From: JAJFIE01 sp964344255
GTDB taxonomy: Bacteria > Pseudomonadota > Alphaproteobacteria > Rhodospirillales > Casp-alpha2
DNA: 64,000 nt
Assembly: GCA_964344255.1 (NCBI GenBank)
Contig: CAYFMQ010000016.1
Coordinates: 1-64,000 of the forward strand
Direction: 5' to 3'
Shown: positions 33,325 to 42,300 of the stretch, piece by piece
How positions within the stretch are numbered: position 1 is the stretch's first letter
How the letters are laid out: the number at the start of each line of letters is the position of its first letter
Notes under the pieces: model-generated
What the model was told of the DNA's origin: nothing
Seen by the model: the letters and a program-made list of their open reading frames with translations, nothing else
Databases searched by the model: none
Position numbers and translations under genes: made by a program

Positions 33325-34770
33325 ATGTTCGGAAACCCCTTCCGGCTGCGATCCACCCTGTCCGCAACGTCTTTGGCAGATCATGACGATTTCTTGAACG
33401 CTAAGCGCGCCTTAGGATCATTGGGATATAAATCGCCCGACAACAATCTTTTCGAAGGCATAAGACAGTTTCAGTCCGACCACGGGCTGAAACAAGACGG
33501 CGTCATGAAACCGGGTGGTGAGTCCGAACGGATGCTTGGCAAGATGCTTGAGAAGCAGCGCGAGCATTCCGGGACTTCCCTGCCCGATCCACGCCCCACG
33601 GCCATGCCCGGCATCCTGCCGGGAGGGCATGACTGGACGAAACGCAAGGCGCCGGACATTGCCTGGCCGGAACTGCCACGGCAATCACCCAAACAAACCC
33701 GCAACATCAAGAAGCTACTGGAACTGATCGCTAAGAAGGCCCGGGATAACGAGGTGGTCGCCGAGAGCGCACGCACGGTGAAAGCTGCGCTCAAGACTTC
33801 TGATCATACGGATCTGGCGAAGTTTCATGCCCAGGCTGTCCGGGACCACAAGGACAATGCACTGGCCGAGATTACCGAATTCGGCAATCAACTCAAGAAA
33901 GCCAACCCAGAGGTTTTCAATAGCTGGTTCCATATATTCAAAAGCGAACGTCCCGAAGATGCGGAACGCATGTTGCTGGCGGGCATTCTTGGTGAGGATG
34001 ACCTGAATGGTAGTGGAGGAAACGACTCATTTAAAACTAATGAACGGATTGGTTTGAGCGAAGGAACCATTGGCACGTCACCGAGAAAGCCTGAAACGTC
34101 TAGGCAGCCAGATCTAAAGCATCAAGATAGTAGCACTACTCTTGCAACCGATCTTGCCGACCATCCTGATTTCAAGGGCATCGATCTGGAGTTCGTACAT
34201 AATCAAGAAGGAAAGAAACTGAGGACCGGTCTCTACATTCCGAAAGAGAGAAAATCTGGCAAGGTCATCGGTAAGAGTGGCGCGACAGTTGGTCATGGTG
34301 TTGATATCGGGCAAATGAATTCTGCGGAACTTCAACGATTGGGCGACCAGCACGATCTTCCGCAGGGTCTGATAGATAAACTCAAACCCTATACCGGCAA
34401 GATCAAAGATAAAGCTGCGGCGTTCCTCGATGCCAATCCGCTTATCATAAGCGGAGATGAAGCGCGGCAGCTTTCGGTTGCCAAATATACCGATACGATG
34501 GTGAAGCTGCGCAGAAGTGCGGACAAACACCTGAAACCACACAACGACTTCGACAGCTTGCCTGGCCCGGTTAAAACCGTAGTTTATGACCTCGCCATCA
34601 ATTATGGCCCGAACTTCCTCGACCAGCACAAGCGGTTCCGGGCGAGACTGCAGGAAGGCATTCTGGAAGGCATGATTGATGAACTCAGGAATTACGACGG
34701 ACCTCCGGAGCTCGAAGGAAGGCGAGTCAACGAAGCTAAGGAATTGGAAAAACTACTACATTCCTTTTAG
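33325..34770 (+). CDS. Peptidoglycan-binding protein with pesticin-type lysozyme domain
   Basis: Predicted muramidase. Residues about 20-75 look like a peptidoglycan-binding repeat (FEGIRQFQSDHGLKQDGVMK, which ends the match). A variable central part (about 80-270) follows, then a T4-lysozyme-like domain of the pesticin C-terminal type (about 280-475). The catalytic set is visible as Glu295 (NQEGKK), Thr321 (GATVG) and Asp327 (GVDIGQ), spaced 26 and 6 residues, close to Glu178, Thr201 and Asp207 of pesticin. No signal peptide or membrane segment is visible, so it would need a holin, lysis or another secretion route. ATG 33325 with TTAGGAG upstream; 481 aa. Probable prophage remnant or bacteriocin-like gene. 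Confidence 0.8.
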   Translation: MFGNPFRLRSTLSATSLADHDDFLNAKRALGSLGYKSPDNNLFEGIRQFQSDHGLKQDGVMKPGGESERMLGKMLEKQREHSGTSLPDPRPTAMPGILPGGHDWTKRKAPDIAWPELPRQSPKQTRNIKKLLELIAKKARDNEVVAESARTVKAALKTSDHTDLAKFHAQAVRDHKDNALAEITEFGNQLKKANPEVFNSWFHIFKSERPEDAERMLLAGILGEDDLNGSGGNDSFKTNERIGLSEGTIGTSPRKPETSRQPDLKHQDSSTTLATDLADHPDFKGIDLEFVHNQEGKKLRTGLYIPKERKSGKVIGKSGATVGHGVDIGQMNSAELQRLGDQHDLPQGLIDKLKPYTGKIKDKAAAFLDANPLIISGDEARQLSVAKYTDTMVKLRRSADKHLKPHNDFDSLPGPVKTVVYDLAINYGPNFLDQHKRFRARLQEGILEGMIDELRNYDGPPELEGRRVNEAKELEKLLHSF

Positions 34771-34798
34771 TCCTGAGGACGAGGATATCGTCACGGTG

Positions 34799-35509
34799 TC
34801 ATTGTTCAACGTCGCAACGAATCTCGTAAACAGTCATCGGTTGCTCATCCAAATAGATGCGGTTTACGCCAAGCATGCCCAGCCCCGGCTTACCACCAAT
34901 GCCATAATTCTCAAACCATAACCGGGCAATCAACATGGCGTCCTGCCTAAACATCTCCGACGAGTTATCGACCAGAAATAAACTGAAATATGTAACGAAG
35001 TACTTTTTTTGGTACTCAGCCGAAAACTCACGACCGTGTCTGGGAGCACCGTTTTCGTGATTCCAGTGGTCTTTGGAATGAGTCATGGCGAAGGCCGCCC
35101 ACCGGTTCACAACATCAAGAATCATGAGGCTTTTTGACGTAGCGTTCTTGAATGCATATCCTTCAGCCACAACATACTGGTTGTCGAATTCCATCAAATC
35201 TTGTGGGGCACCAGACGTCCGCCAAAACCAATCGCTGGAAAGATTGTCCACCCTGATCGCATCAATCGCGGGTTTGCAACCGAGCTTGCTGTCCACGAAA
35301 ATTGTGAGAGGCCGGTACTCCATCGATTGAGAGTCGGTCCATTCCCCGAAAGTCTTGAATTGTAATTTGCCATCCTTGATAACACTCTCGTAGACCCAGG
35401 TTTCCGGATCTATTTCCGGTTCATCCTGTTGTGCGTCCGTAATAAAAGGCCACGTTATTAAGATGCCCAGAAAAGCATAGGTTGCCAGAATATGTTTTAT
35501 TCTATTCAT
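34799..35509 (-). CDS. Unknown exported protein
   Basis: Not recognised. A clear signal peptide covers about residues 1-26 (KHILATYAFLGILITWPFITDA). The mature part of about 210 residues is rich in aromatic residues and has two cysteines that could form a disulfide (CKPAID and the C-terminal IRCDVEQ). No known domain seen. Its base composition is lower in GC than the flanking genes, suggesting transfer. It converges on the lysozyme gene with about 28 bp between and is alone on its strand. 236 aa. Confidence 0.65.
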   Translation of the reverse strand: MNRIKHILATYAFLGILITWPFITDAQQDEPEIDPETWVYESVIKDGKLQFKTFGEWTDSQSMEYRPLTIFVDSKLGCKPAIDAIRVDNLSSDWFWRTSGAPQDLMEFDNQYVVAEGYAFKNATSKSLMILDVVNRWAAFAMTHSKDHWNHENGAPRHGREFSAEYQKKYFVTYFSLFLVDNSSEMFRQDAMLIARLWFENYGIGGKPGLGMLGVNRIYLDEQPMTVYEIRCDVEQ

Positions 35510-35620
35510 GCATGCACAATATCGATATGTGTAGTTGTTTCCAAGGCACCTAAATCAAACACGGCCTTTTAAAAACACAACCCCCTTGCACCCAGGTGTT
35601 CCTCACACTAGGTTCCCGGC

Positions 35621-36334
35621 ATGAAATTCGAAACACCCCTGATCAAAGGCACGCTGGTGAAGCGCTATAAGCGTTTCATGGCCGATGTGGAACTGGCGGA
35701 CGGCAGTGTCGTTACCGCGCACTGCGCCAATTCCGGCTCCATGCTGAGCGTCAACGAACCGGGCTCCGATGTGTGGATCTCACCCGCTTCCAATCCGGAC
35801 CGGAAACTGAAATTCACCTGGGAACTGATCAAAATCGGTGACGCCATGGTGGGCATCAACACGGGCCACCCCAACAAGCTGGTCGCCGAAGCCATCGAGG
35901 ACGGTACGATCAAGGAGCTTTCCGGGTACGCCTCCCTGCGCCGCGAAGTAAAATACGGCAAGAATTCCCGCATCGATATTCTGTTGGAAGACGACGCAAA
36001 GCCCTCTTGTTATGTCGAGGTCAAGAACGTCACCATGAGGCGGGATTTAAAACCCGGCGCACCGGCGGACTTCCCGGACGGCGTCACCAGCCGGGGCAAG
36101 AAGCATCTGGAAGAGTTGACCGACATGATCAAGGAGGGTCATCGGGCGGTGATGATGTACCTGGTGCAGCGCGATGACACGGAAAACTTCACCATTGCCG
36201 AAGACATCGATCCGGACTATGCCGAAGCCCTCAGAAGGGCGCTCAAATCCGGGCTTGAAGTGCTTTGCTACGACTGCGCCGTATCGCCTGAGGAAATCAC
36301 CGTCAACAAGCCGGTCGCTTTTGATTTTAAATGA
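35621..36334 (+). CDS. sfsA: Sugar fermentation stimulation protein SfsA
   Basis: DNA-binding SfsA family protein with a nuclease-like fold; role in sugar gene control known only from E. coli overexpression. The family blocks VTAHCANSGSMLS, RIDILLEDD, CYVEVKNVTM and FPDGVTSRGKKHLEEL are all present. 237 aa, full length. It is followed after 62 bp by map and radC on the same strand, a common alphaproteobacterial trio. Confidence 0.95.
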   Translation: MKFETPLIKGTLVKRYKRFMADVELADGSVVTAHCANSGSMLSVNEPGSDVWISPASNPDRKLKFTWELIKIGDAMVGINTGHPNKLVAEAIEDGTIKELSGYASLRREVKYGKNSRIDILLEDDAKPSCYVEVKNVTMRRDLKPGAPADFPDGVTSRGKKHLEELTDMIKEGHRAVMMYLVQRDDTENFTIAEDIDPDYAEALRRALKSGLEVLCYDCAVSPEEITVNKPVAFDFK

Positions 36335-36396
36335 TGCAGGGGGATGGTTTTCGCGTCCGGCTTTGCGCGCGGTTAAATTCATACTAGAGTAGAACC

Positions 36397-37239
36397 ATGA
36401 AAGAATTCGACGAAGACTTTGATGACCTGGAGATGCCTGTTCCCGCAGGCAGCCAGCGCAGCATCAAGATACACACCGAAGCCGACTTCGAAGGCATGCG
36501 CAAGGCCGGCCGTCTGGCCGCCGAAACGCTGGATTACATCATCCCCTTCATCAAGCCCGGTGTGACCACCGGTGAGTTGGATACGCTGTGCCATGACTAC
36601 ATCGTCGATCACAACGCCATTCCGTCGCCGCTGAATTACCGCGGGTTTCCGAAATCCATCTGCACGTCCATCAACCATGTGGTCTGCCACGGCATTCCCG
36701 GTGACAAGAAGCTGAAACAAGGCGACATCATGAACATCGATGTCACCGTCACGCTGGACGGCTGGTTCGGCGATACCAGCCGCATGTTCCATGTGGGCAA
36801 GCCGACGGTTAAGGGCCGCAAGCTTGTGGACGCAACCTTCGAGGCCATGTGGGCCGGCATACGCGTGGTCAAGCCGGGCGCGACCACCGGCGACATCGGC
36901 CACGCCATCCAGACATACGCCGAGTCGCAGCGCTATTCCGTCGTCCGCGATTTCTGCGGCCATGGCCTGGGCCGGGTGTTCCATGACATGCCCAACATCC
37001 TGCACTACGGCAAACCGGGCGAGGGTTATACGCTGAAAGAAGGCATGTTCTTCACCATCGAGCCGATGATCAACGCCGGGCGTTACGATGTGAAAATCCT
37101 CACGGACGGCTGGACGGCGGTGACGCGGGACAAATCCCTGTCCGCCCAGTTCGAGCATTCCATCGGCGTCACGGCGGATGGCTACGAAGTCTTCACCCAT
37201 TCACCCGCCGGGCTCGACAAACCGCCCTACGACGTGTGA
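36397..37239 (+). CDS. map: Type I methionine aminopeptidase
   Basis: Removes the initiator methionine from new proteins. The five metal ligands can be read in NIDVTVTLDGWFGDTS (two Asp), GHGLGRVFHD (His), FTIEPMIN (Glu) and AQFEHSIGV (Glu). The substrate histidine is in VCHGIPGD. 280 aa with an acidic N-terminal extension of about 20 residues. ATG 36397. It precedes radC by 21 bp and is probably co-transcribed with sfsA and radC. Confidence 0.97.
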   Translation: MKEFDEDFDDLEMPVPAGSQRSIKIHTEADFEGMRKAGRLAAETLDYIIPFIKPGVTTGELDTLCHDYIVDHNAIPSPLNYRGFPKSICTSINHVVCHGIPGDKKLKQGDIMNIDVTVTLDGWFGDTSRMFHVGKPTVKGRKLVDATFEAMWAGIRVVKPGATTGDIGHAIQTYAESQRYSVVRDFCGHGLGRVFHDMPNILHYGKPGEGYTLKEGMFFTIEPMINAGRYDVKILTDGWTAVTRDKSLSAQFEHSIGVTADGYEVFTHSPAGLDKPPYDV

Positions 37240-37260
37240 CGGGCACAGTCGGTATTTCCG

Positions 37261-37941
37261 GTGAGCACCCCGCCCGATCATACCGGCCACAGAAAACGCC
37301 TGCGGGAGCGATTCCTCCAGGGCGGAGCCGATGCGCTCCCGGATTATGAACTGCTGGAACTGCTGCTGTTCCAGGCCCAGCCCCGACGCGACACCAAGCC
37401 GCTTGCCAAGGAACTGCTGAAACGGTTCGGGTCCTTCGCCGGCGTGATCAGCGCTACGCCCGCTGAGCTTTCCGCCGTGCCGGGTGTCGGCGATGCCGTG
37501 CTGACGGCGCTCAAGACCGTACAGGCCGCCGCCCTTCGCATGACCCGGGACGAAGTCATGAACAAGCCGGTCATATCCAACTGGCAGCGCCTGATGGATT
37601 ACTGCCGCATGACCCTGGGGCGGAACAAGACGGAAAGCTTCCGCGTGCTGTTTCTCAACCACCGCAACGAACTGATCGCCGACGAGCAGCAACAGCACGG
37701 CACCATCGACCATACGCCGGTCTATCCCCGCGAAGTGGTGAAACGCGCCCTGGAATTGCACGCTTCCGCCCTGATCATGGTGCATAACCACCCGAGCGGC
37801 GACCCGGCGCCTTCAAAGGCCGACATCGCCATGACCAAGGAAGTCAGGGATGCCGCTGAAAAGCTCGGCATTGAGTTGCACGACCACGTCATCGTTTCCA
37901 AGTCCGGCTCGACGTCGTTCAAGGATTTAGGGGTTATCTGA
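37261..37941 (+). CDS. radC: RadC family JAMM-domain protein
   Basis: MPN/JAB-domain protein of the RadC family; role in DNA repair is historic and disputed. An N-terminal helix-hairpin-helix region (about 30-85, AVPGVGDAVLTAL) precedes the JAMM metal motif HNHPSGDPAPSKAD. GTG start at 37261 (MSTPPDHTGHRKRLRERF), 226 aa, normal size. It converges on the amidase gene. Confidence 0.95.
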   Translation: MSTPPDHTGHRKRLRERFLQGGADALPDYELLELLLFQAQPRRDTKPLAKELLKRFGSFAGVISATPAELSAVPGVGDAVLTALKTVQAAALRMTRDEVMNKPVISNWQRLMDYCRMTLGRNKTESFRVLFLNHRNELIADEQQQHGTIDHTPVYPREVVKRALELHASALIMVHNHPSGDPAPSKADIAMTKEVRDAAEKLGIELHDHVIVSKSGSTSFKDLGVI

Positions 37942-37946
37942 ACGGC

Positions 37947-39443
37947 TCAGATATTTGACGTTTCCCTGAATTCCGGGGGCTGCCGTATCTGTGTCGCCTG
38001 TTCAAAGGCATAGGCCAGGCGAATCAGTGTCGGCTCCTCCCAGGCGCTTGCGATGAACGATACGCCCACCGGCAAACCGCCGACATATCCTGCCGGTACG
38101 GAAATGCTGGGATAGCCGGACACCGCGGCCAGATAGGTCGTTGTACCGGAATCAGCGTCGCCGTTCACCAGGTCAATCAGGCAGGGCACATCCGCCGACG
38201 GTGTGACAATGGCGTCCAGCGTGTGTTCTCCCAAAGCTCTGTCGATGCCTTCCGTCCGGGTCAATCTCAGGCACATCTCACGCGCCTTGATATAGGCTGG
38301 ATCGTCAAGTCCGCTCGTTGCTTGTGATAGCTCAATCTGTTCCTGCGGAAACCATCGCATGACCGTATCGGCGTGTTCCTGATTGAAACGGATGACATCC
38401 TCCATGGATCGGATTTCGATGTTATCGTTCAGCCCTGACAAGTAGGCATTCAGGTCATATTTGAAATCCGTATACAGAACGGCATCTTCATGAGGAGACA
38501 CGTCCTCATGGGAAGGCAGACCGACCGGGTCAACCAGGACGGCGCCGTTGTCCCGCATAACCCGGATGGCGTTTTCAAACACGTCAAACGTACCGCTATT
38601 GAATGTGCCCTTGGGCCGGAAAACACCGATCCTGGCGCCCTTTAAGGCTGTTTTGTCCAGAAACGCTGCGTAATCCGGCGCGCGTTTCTGATCCGCCTGG
38701 TGACACGCCGGATCTCTGGTGTCGCTGCCTGCCAGCACAGTCAGGACCAGTGCGGCATCCGCTACGCTCCGGGCCAGGGGCCCCGCCGTATCCTGGCTAT
38801 GGGAAATGGGAACAATGCCGGATCGGCTGACCAGTCCCACGGTCGGCTTGATTCCCACGAGGCTGGCAACGGAGGCCGGATAAGTAATCGAGCCATCGGT
38901 CTCCGTGCCGATGGATGCCGCACAGAAACCGGCGGCGGTGGCGGCGCCTGAGCCGGAGCTTGACCCGCTGGGGGTGCGGTCCAGTGCATACGGGTTGCGA
39001 GTCTGCCCACCCCGGCTGGACCAGCCGCTACAGTGCTCGATGGACCGCATGCCAGCCCATTCCGTCAGATTGGTTTTACCAAGGATGACCGCTCCCGCAT
39101 CCCGGAGCCTTTTAACGATGCCTGCATCCTGTTTGGCGATGGAACCTTCCAGCGCCAGCGATCCCGCCGTGGTCATCATGGCGTCCGCTGTATCGACATT
39201 GTCCTTGAGCAGTATGGGAATGCCGTGGAGCAGCCCATCTCCCCTGCCCGCTTTCAAGTCCTTGTCGCATTGCCCGGCAATGGTGAGAGCATCCGGGTTC
39301 AATTCGATGACCGCGTTGGTCTTGCCGTCGTGCTCGTTTATGCGGGCCAGGAAATATTCACACAGGTCCCTGGCGGGAACCTGCCCGCTTACAAGTTGCG
39401 CACGCAAATCCGATATCGGTAATGACTGGTTGTCCTGTGCCAT
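37947..39443 (-). CDS. Amidase signature family amidase
   Basis: Amidase-signature hydrolase acting on amides of unknown identity. The Ser-cisSer-Lys triad is recognisable: Lys in LLKDNVDT, the cis-serine in GSSSGSGAA and the nucleophile serine in IGTETDGSITYP. 498 aa, close to 6-aminohexanoate-cyclic-dimer hydrolase and plant-type amidases rather than GatA, since it lacks GatB and GatC neighbours. No signal peptide. The ATG is at 39443; it is divergent from the agmatinase-like gene across about 110 bp. Confidence 0.88.
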   Translation of the reverse strand: MAQDNQSLPISDLRAQLVSGQVPARDLCEYFLARINEHDGKTNAVIELNPDALTIAGQCDKDLKAGRGDGLLHGIPILLKDNVDTADAMMTTAGSLALEGSIAKQDAGIVKRLRDAGAVILGKTNLTEWAGMRSIEHCSGWSSRGGQTRNPYALDRTPSGSSSGSGAATAAGFCAASIGTETDGSITYPASVASLVGIKPTVGLVSRSGIVPISHSQDTAGPLARSVADAALVLTVLAGSDTRDPACHQADQKRAPDYAAFLDKTALKGARIGVFRPKGTFNSGTFDVFENAIRVMRDNGAVLVDPVGLPSHEDVSPHEDAVLYTDFKYDLNAYLSGLNDNIEIRSMEDVIRFNQEHADTVMRWFPQEQIELSQATSGLDDPAYIKAREMCLRLTRTEGIDRALGEHTLDAIVTPSADVPCLIDLVNGDADSGTTTYLAAVSGYPSISVPAGYVGGLPVGVSFIASAWEEPTLIRLAYAFEQATQIRQPPEFRETSNI

Positions 39444-39551
39444 GAGGCCATGTATCCCATTTAGGAAATGTCGGGCTCTTCCATATCCGATAGTATGCGG
39501 GGAATATCACCGCGGCCAACCCCTCACTTGGGCTAAGATTTGGAATAGCAT

Positions 39552-40475
39552 ATGGGTAAACTGACTAAGCCCGAAACGACCTTTTGCCAAACACCCTACT
39601 GCGACGACCTGAGCACCATCGATGCAGACGTCGCTGTTTTCGGCGCCCCTCACGGGACGCCTTACAAGCCGGGAATCCCCAGCCATGCCGCCAACGGCGC
39701 GGCGGCGGTGCGTAGTGCGCTATCGTGGTACAGCACCGGCCCTGAACAGTTTGATTTCGATACCATGACCCCCGTTTTCGGCAGCAAACGGGTCGTCGAT
39801 TGCGGCGATGCCGGGAGCGACCTGGAAAACGGCGCTGTTAATCGCGAAGCTATTCGAGAAACCACCGGGGCTATTCTGGATGCAGCCTCCACGCCCATTC
39901 TGCTCGGCGGCGACGATTCCGTGCCCATTCCCTTTATCGAAGGCTATGCGGGATATTCGGACAAGCTGTGTATCGTACAAGTCGATGCCCACATAGACTG
40001 GCGGCATGACGTGGATGGCGTTACCCACGGGTTTTCATCCACCATGCGCCGGGCGTCTGAGATGCCCCATGTCAGCTCCATTATCCAGATCGGCGCCCGC
40101 GGCCCCGGCAGCGCCCGCCATTCCGATCTTGCCGACGCCAGGGAATGGGGCGCTCAGTTCTTTAATGGACGTCGCATACACTCGAACGGCATGCAGGCCG
40201 CTATCGACGCCGTTCCCGAAGGGGCGGATGTGATACTGGCCGTCGATGTAGACGGCATTGACCCGTCCGTGGTGCCGGGCGTGATCCTGCCCGCGTTCGG
40301 TGGTTTGAGCTATCAGCAAATGCTGGATCTTATCCACGGCGTTGCGGCGAGAGCCCGGATCGTCGGAGCCGACTTCGTCGAGTACGTGCCGGAGAAGGAT
40401 CCCGCCGGCACCGGCGCCCAGGCCATCGCTCGCCTTGCCAGCAATGTCATTGCGACCTGCCGTTCCCTCAGGTGA
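39552..40475 (+). CDS. Agmatinase/ureohydrolase family protein
   Basis: Arginase-fold hydrolase that should release urea from a guanidino compound. Metal ligands appear in VDAHIDW and DVDGIDPSVVPG. The third motif is GGDDS instead of GGDHS, so the histidine ligand of the first manganese is replaced by aspartate. 307 aa. Substrate could be agmatine, guanidinobutyrate or another guanidino acid. It is not linked to polyamine genes here, but a urease operon lies 6 kb downstream and could use the urea. It is followed by an MDR oxidoreductase. Confidence 0.8.
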   Translation: MGKLTKPETTFCQTPYCDDLSTIDADVAVFGAPHGTPYKPGIPSHAANGAAAVRSALSWYSTGPEQFDFDTMTPVFGSKRVVDCGDAGSDLENGAVNREAIRETTGAILDAASTPILLGGDDSVPIPFIEGYAGYSDKLCIVQVDAHIDWRHDVDGVTHGFSSTMRRASEMPHVSSIIQIGARGPGSARHSDLADAREWGAQFFNGRRIHSNGMQAAIDAVPEGADVILAVDVDGIDPSVVPGVILPAFGGLSYQQMLDLIHGVAARARIVGADFVEYVPEKDPAGTGAQAIARLASNVIATCRSLR

Positions 40476-40547
40476 ATGACAGCAAGGTTCCAAGTCTTTA
40501 TGATCAGCCTTATCAAGTACGAGAACCAACCCCAAGAAGGATAAATC

Positions 40548-41534
40548 ATGCGCGCAGTATGGTACGAAGAATTCGGCGCCGCCAAAGACGTCATCATGAC
40601 CGGTGAGCTCGACACCCCCACCCCCGCACCCGGCGAGGTGTTGGTCAGGATCGCCTATTCCGGCGTCAATCCCGTCGACGTAAAACGCCGGGCCGGAGGC
40701 CGTGGCGCCGGGATCGACGACAAGGTCATTCCCCATTTTGACGGTGGCGGCACCATCGAAGCCGTCGGTAATGGCGTCGATACAAACCGTGTAGGCCAGC
40801 GCGTCTGGACCTACGAAGCCCAGTGGATGCGAAACGGCGGCACGGCGGCGGAATATACCTGTATTCCTGCTGAGCTTGCCGTTCCCCTGCCCGACGGCAC
40901 CGGCTTCGATGAAGGCGCCTGTCTCGGTATTCCGGCGTTGACGGCCCACCGCTGTGTGTTCGGAGACGGGTCCGTTGAAGGCCAGACCGTGCTGGTCACC
41001 GGCGGCGCGGGCGCCGTCGGCAATTATGCGATCCAGTTCGCCAGCTTAAGCGGCGCCAACGTCATCACCACGGTAAGCAGCGACGCCAAGGGCGATTTGG
41101 CGGCAAATGCCGGTGCGGACCACGTCATCAATTACCGGGGCGAAAACGTCGCCGAGGCCGTGGAACGGATCACCGGTGGCGCAGGCGTTGACCGCATTGT
41201 CGAGGTCGCCTTCGGCGCAAACCTGGAGACGTCCATCGCCGTCCTCAAAACCAACGGCGTGATCGCCACCTACGCCTCCGACACCGTTCAGGAGCCGCAG
41301 GTGCCGTTCTACCAACTAATTTACAAGAACATCGTGGTGCGACACGAACTTGTCTTCATCATGCCGGACGATGCCAAGCAACTGGCCGTCTCGGACATCT
41401 CCCGCTGGCTGGGAGAAGGCAAGTTGAACCACATCATCGACCGCGCCTTTGTGTTGGAGGACGCCGCCCAGGCCCACGAGGCGGTGGAAGCCGGTCCCAG
41501 CGGCAAGATCCTGATCAACGTCGAGGGAAGCTGA
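40548..41534 (+). CDS. Zinc-free MDR oxidoreductase (quinone reductase type)
   Basis: NADPH-dependent medium-chain reductase of the zeta-crystallin/quinone oxidoreductase group. It has MRAVWYEEFGAA at the N-terminus and the Rossmann motif VLVTGGAGAVGNYAIQFA (about 145-162); no catalytic or structural zinc cysteines or histidines are evident. 328 aa. ATG 40548 preceded by AAGAAGGAT. It is followed 4 nt after its stop by an SDR gene, so the pair likely acts together. Confidence 0.88.
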   Translation: MRAVWYEEFGAAKDVIMTGELDTPTPAPGEVLVRIAYSGVNPVDVKRRAGGRGAGIDDKVIPHFDGGGTIEAVGNGVDTNRVGQRVWTYEAQWMRNGGTAAEYTCIPAELAVPLPDGTGFDEGACLGIPALTAHRCVFGDGSVEGQTVLVTGGAGAVGNYAIQFASLSGANVITTVSSDAKGDLAANAGADHVINYRGENVAEAVERITGGAGVDRIVEVAFGANLETSIAVLKTNGVIATYASDTVQEPQVPFYQLIYKNIVVRHELVFIMPDDAKQLAVSDISRWLGEGKLNHIIDRAFVLEDAAQAHEAVEAGPSGKILINVEGS

Positions 41535-41538
41535 TTTC

Positions 41539-42291
41539 ATGAACCGGATTGATCTTGAAGGCCGTACCGCCGTCATCACCGGCGCCGCCAAGGGTATCGG
41601 CAAGGCCTGCGCCGAGCGGTTCCTGGACTCAGGGGCCAGCGTCTCGTTGTGGGATTTCGACGAAGAAGCCCTACATGAAACCGTGACCGCCCTGGACCAG
41701 CCGGAGCGCATCCATGCCTGCGTGCTGGATTGCGCCGATGAGGCCGCCACAGACGTCGCCGCCAAGCAAACCATGGACAGATTTCCCGTCATCGACATCT
41801 GTATCGCCAATGCCGGAATCGCCGGGATCAACAAGCCGGTATGGGAGTACACCATGGAAGAATGGGACCGGCTGATCGGGATCGATCTCACTTCCGTGTT
41901 CCTGACCACCCGCGCCTTCGTGCCGCACATGGTGGAAAAGGGTTATGGCCGCATCGTCATCGTCAGTTCCATCGCGGGTCTTGAAGGGGCCGCCAACAAC
42001 GCCGCCTATTCCGCCGCCAAGTCCGGCGCCATCGGTTACACCAAGGCGCTGGGCAAGGAACTGGCGACCACAGGCGTGCTGGTCAACGGCGTCGCGCCGA
42101 GCGGCATCGATACGCCGCTGCTGGGTGACATCACGCCGGAATACCTGCAATCGGTTGTCGCCAAGATGCCCATGAATCGCCTCGGCAAGGCGGAAGAGTC
42201 GGCGGCGCTGATCGCCTGGCTCGCATCCGAGGACTGCTCCTTTTCCACCGGCGCGATCTTCGACAATTCCGGCGGCCGGGCTGTCTATTAG
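41539..42291 (+). CDS. Short-chain dehydrogenase/reductase (FabG-like)
   Basis: NAD(P)-dependent oxidoreductase of the classical SDR family. Cofactor motif TGAAKGIGKACAE, and the active-site set Asn in CIANAGIAG, Ser in VSSIAG, Tyr and Lys in YSAAKSG. Asp in WDFDEE after the second strand suggests NAD preference. 250 aa. Translationally close to the MDR reductase (4 nt). Substrate unknown. Confidence 0.9.
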   Translation: MNRIDLEGRTAVITGAAKGIGKACAERFLDSGASVSLWDFDEEALHETVTALDQPERIHACVLDCADEAATDVAAKQTMDRFPVIDICIANAGIAGINKPVWEYTMEEWDRLIGIDLTSVFLTTRAFVPHMVEKGYGRIVIVSSIAGLEGAANNAAYSAAKSGAIGYTKALGKELATTGVLVNGVAPSGIDTPLLGDITPEYLQSVVAKMPMNRLGKAEESAALIAWLASEDCSFSTGAIFDNSGGRAVY

Positions 42292-42300
42292 CGCTTTATT

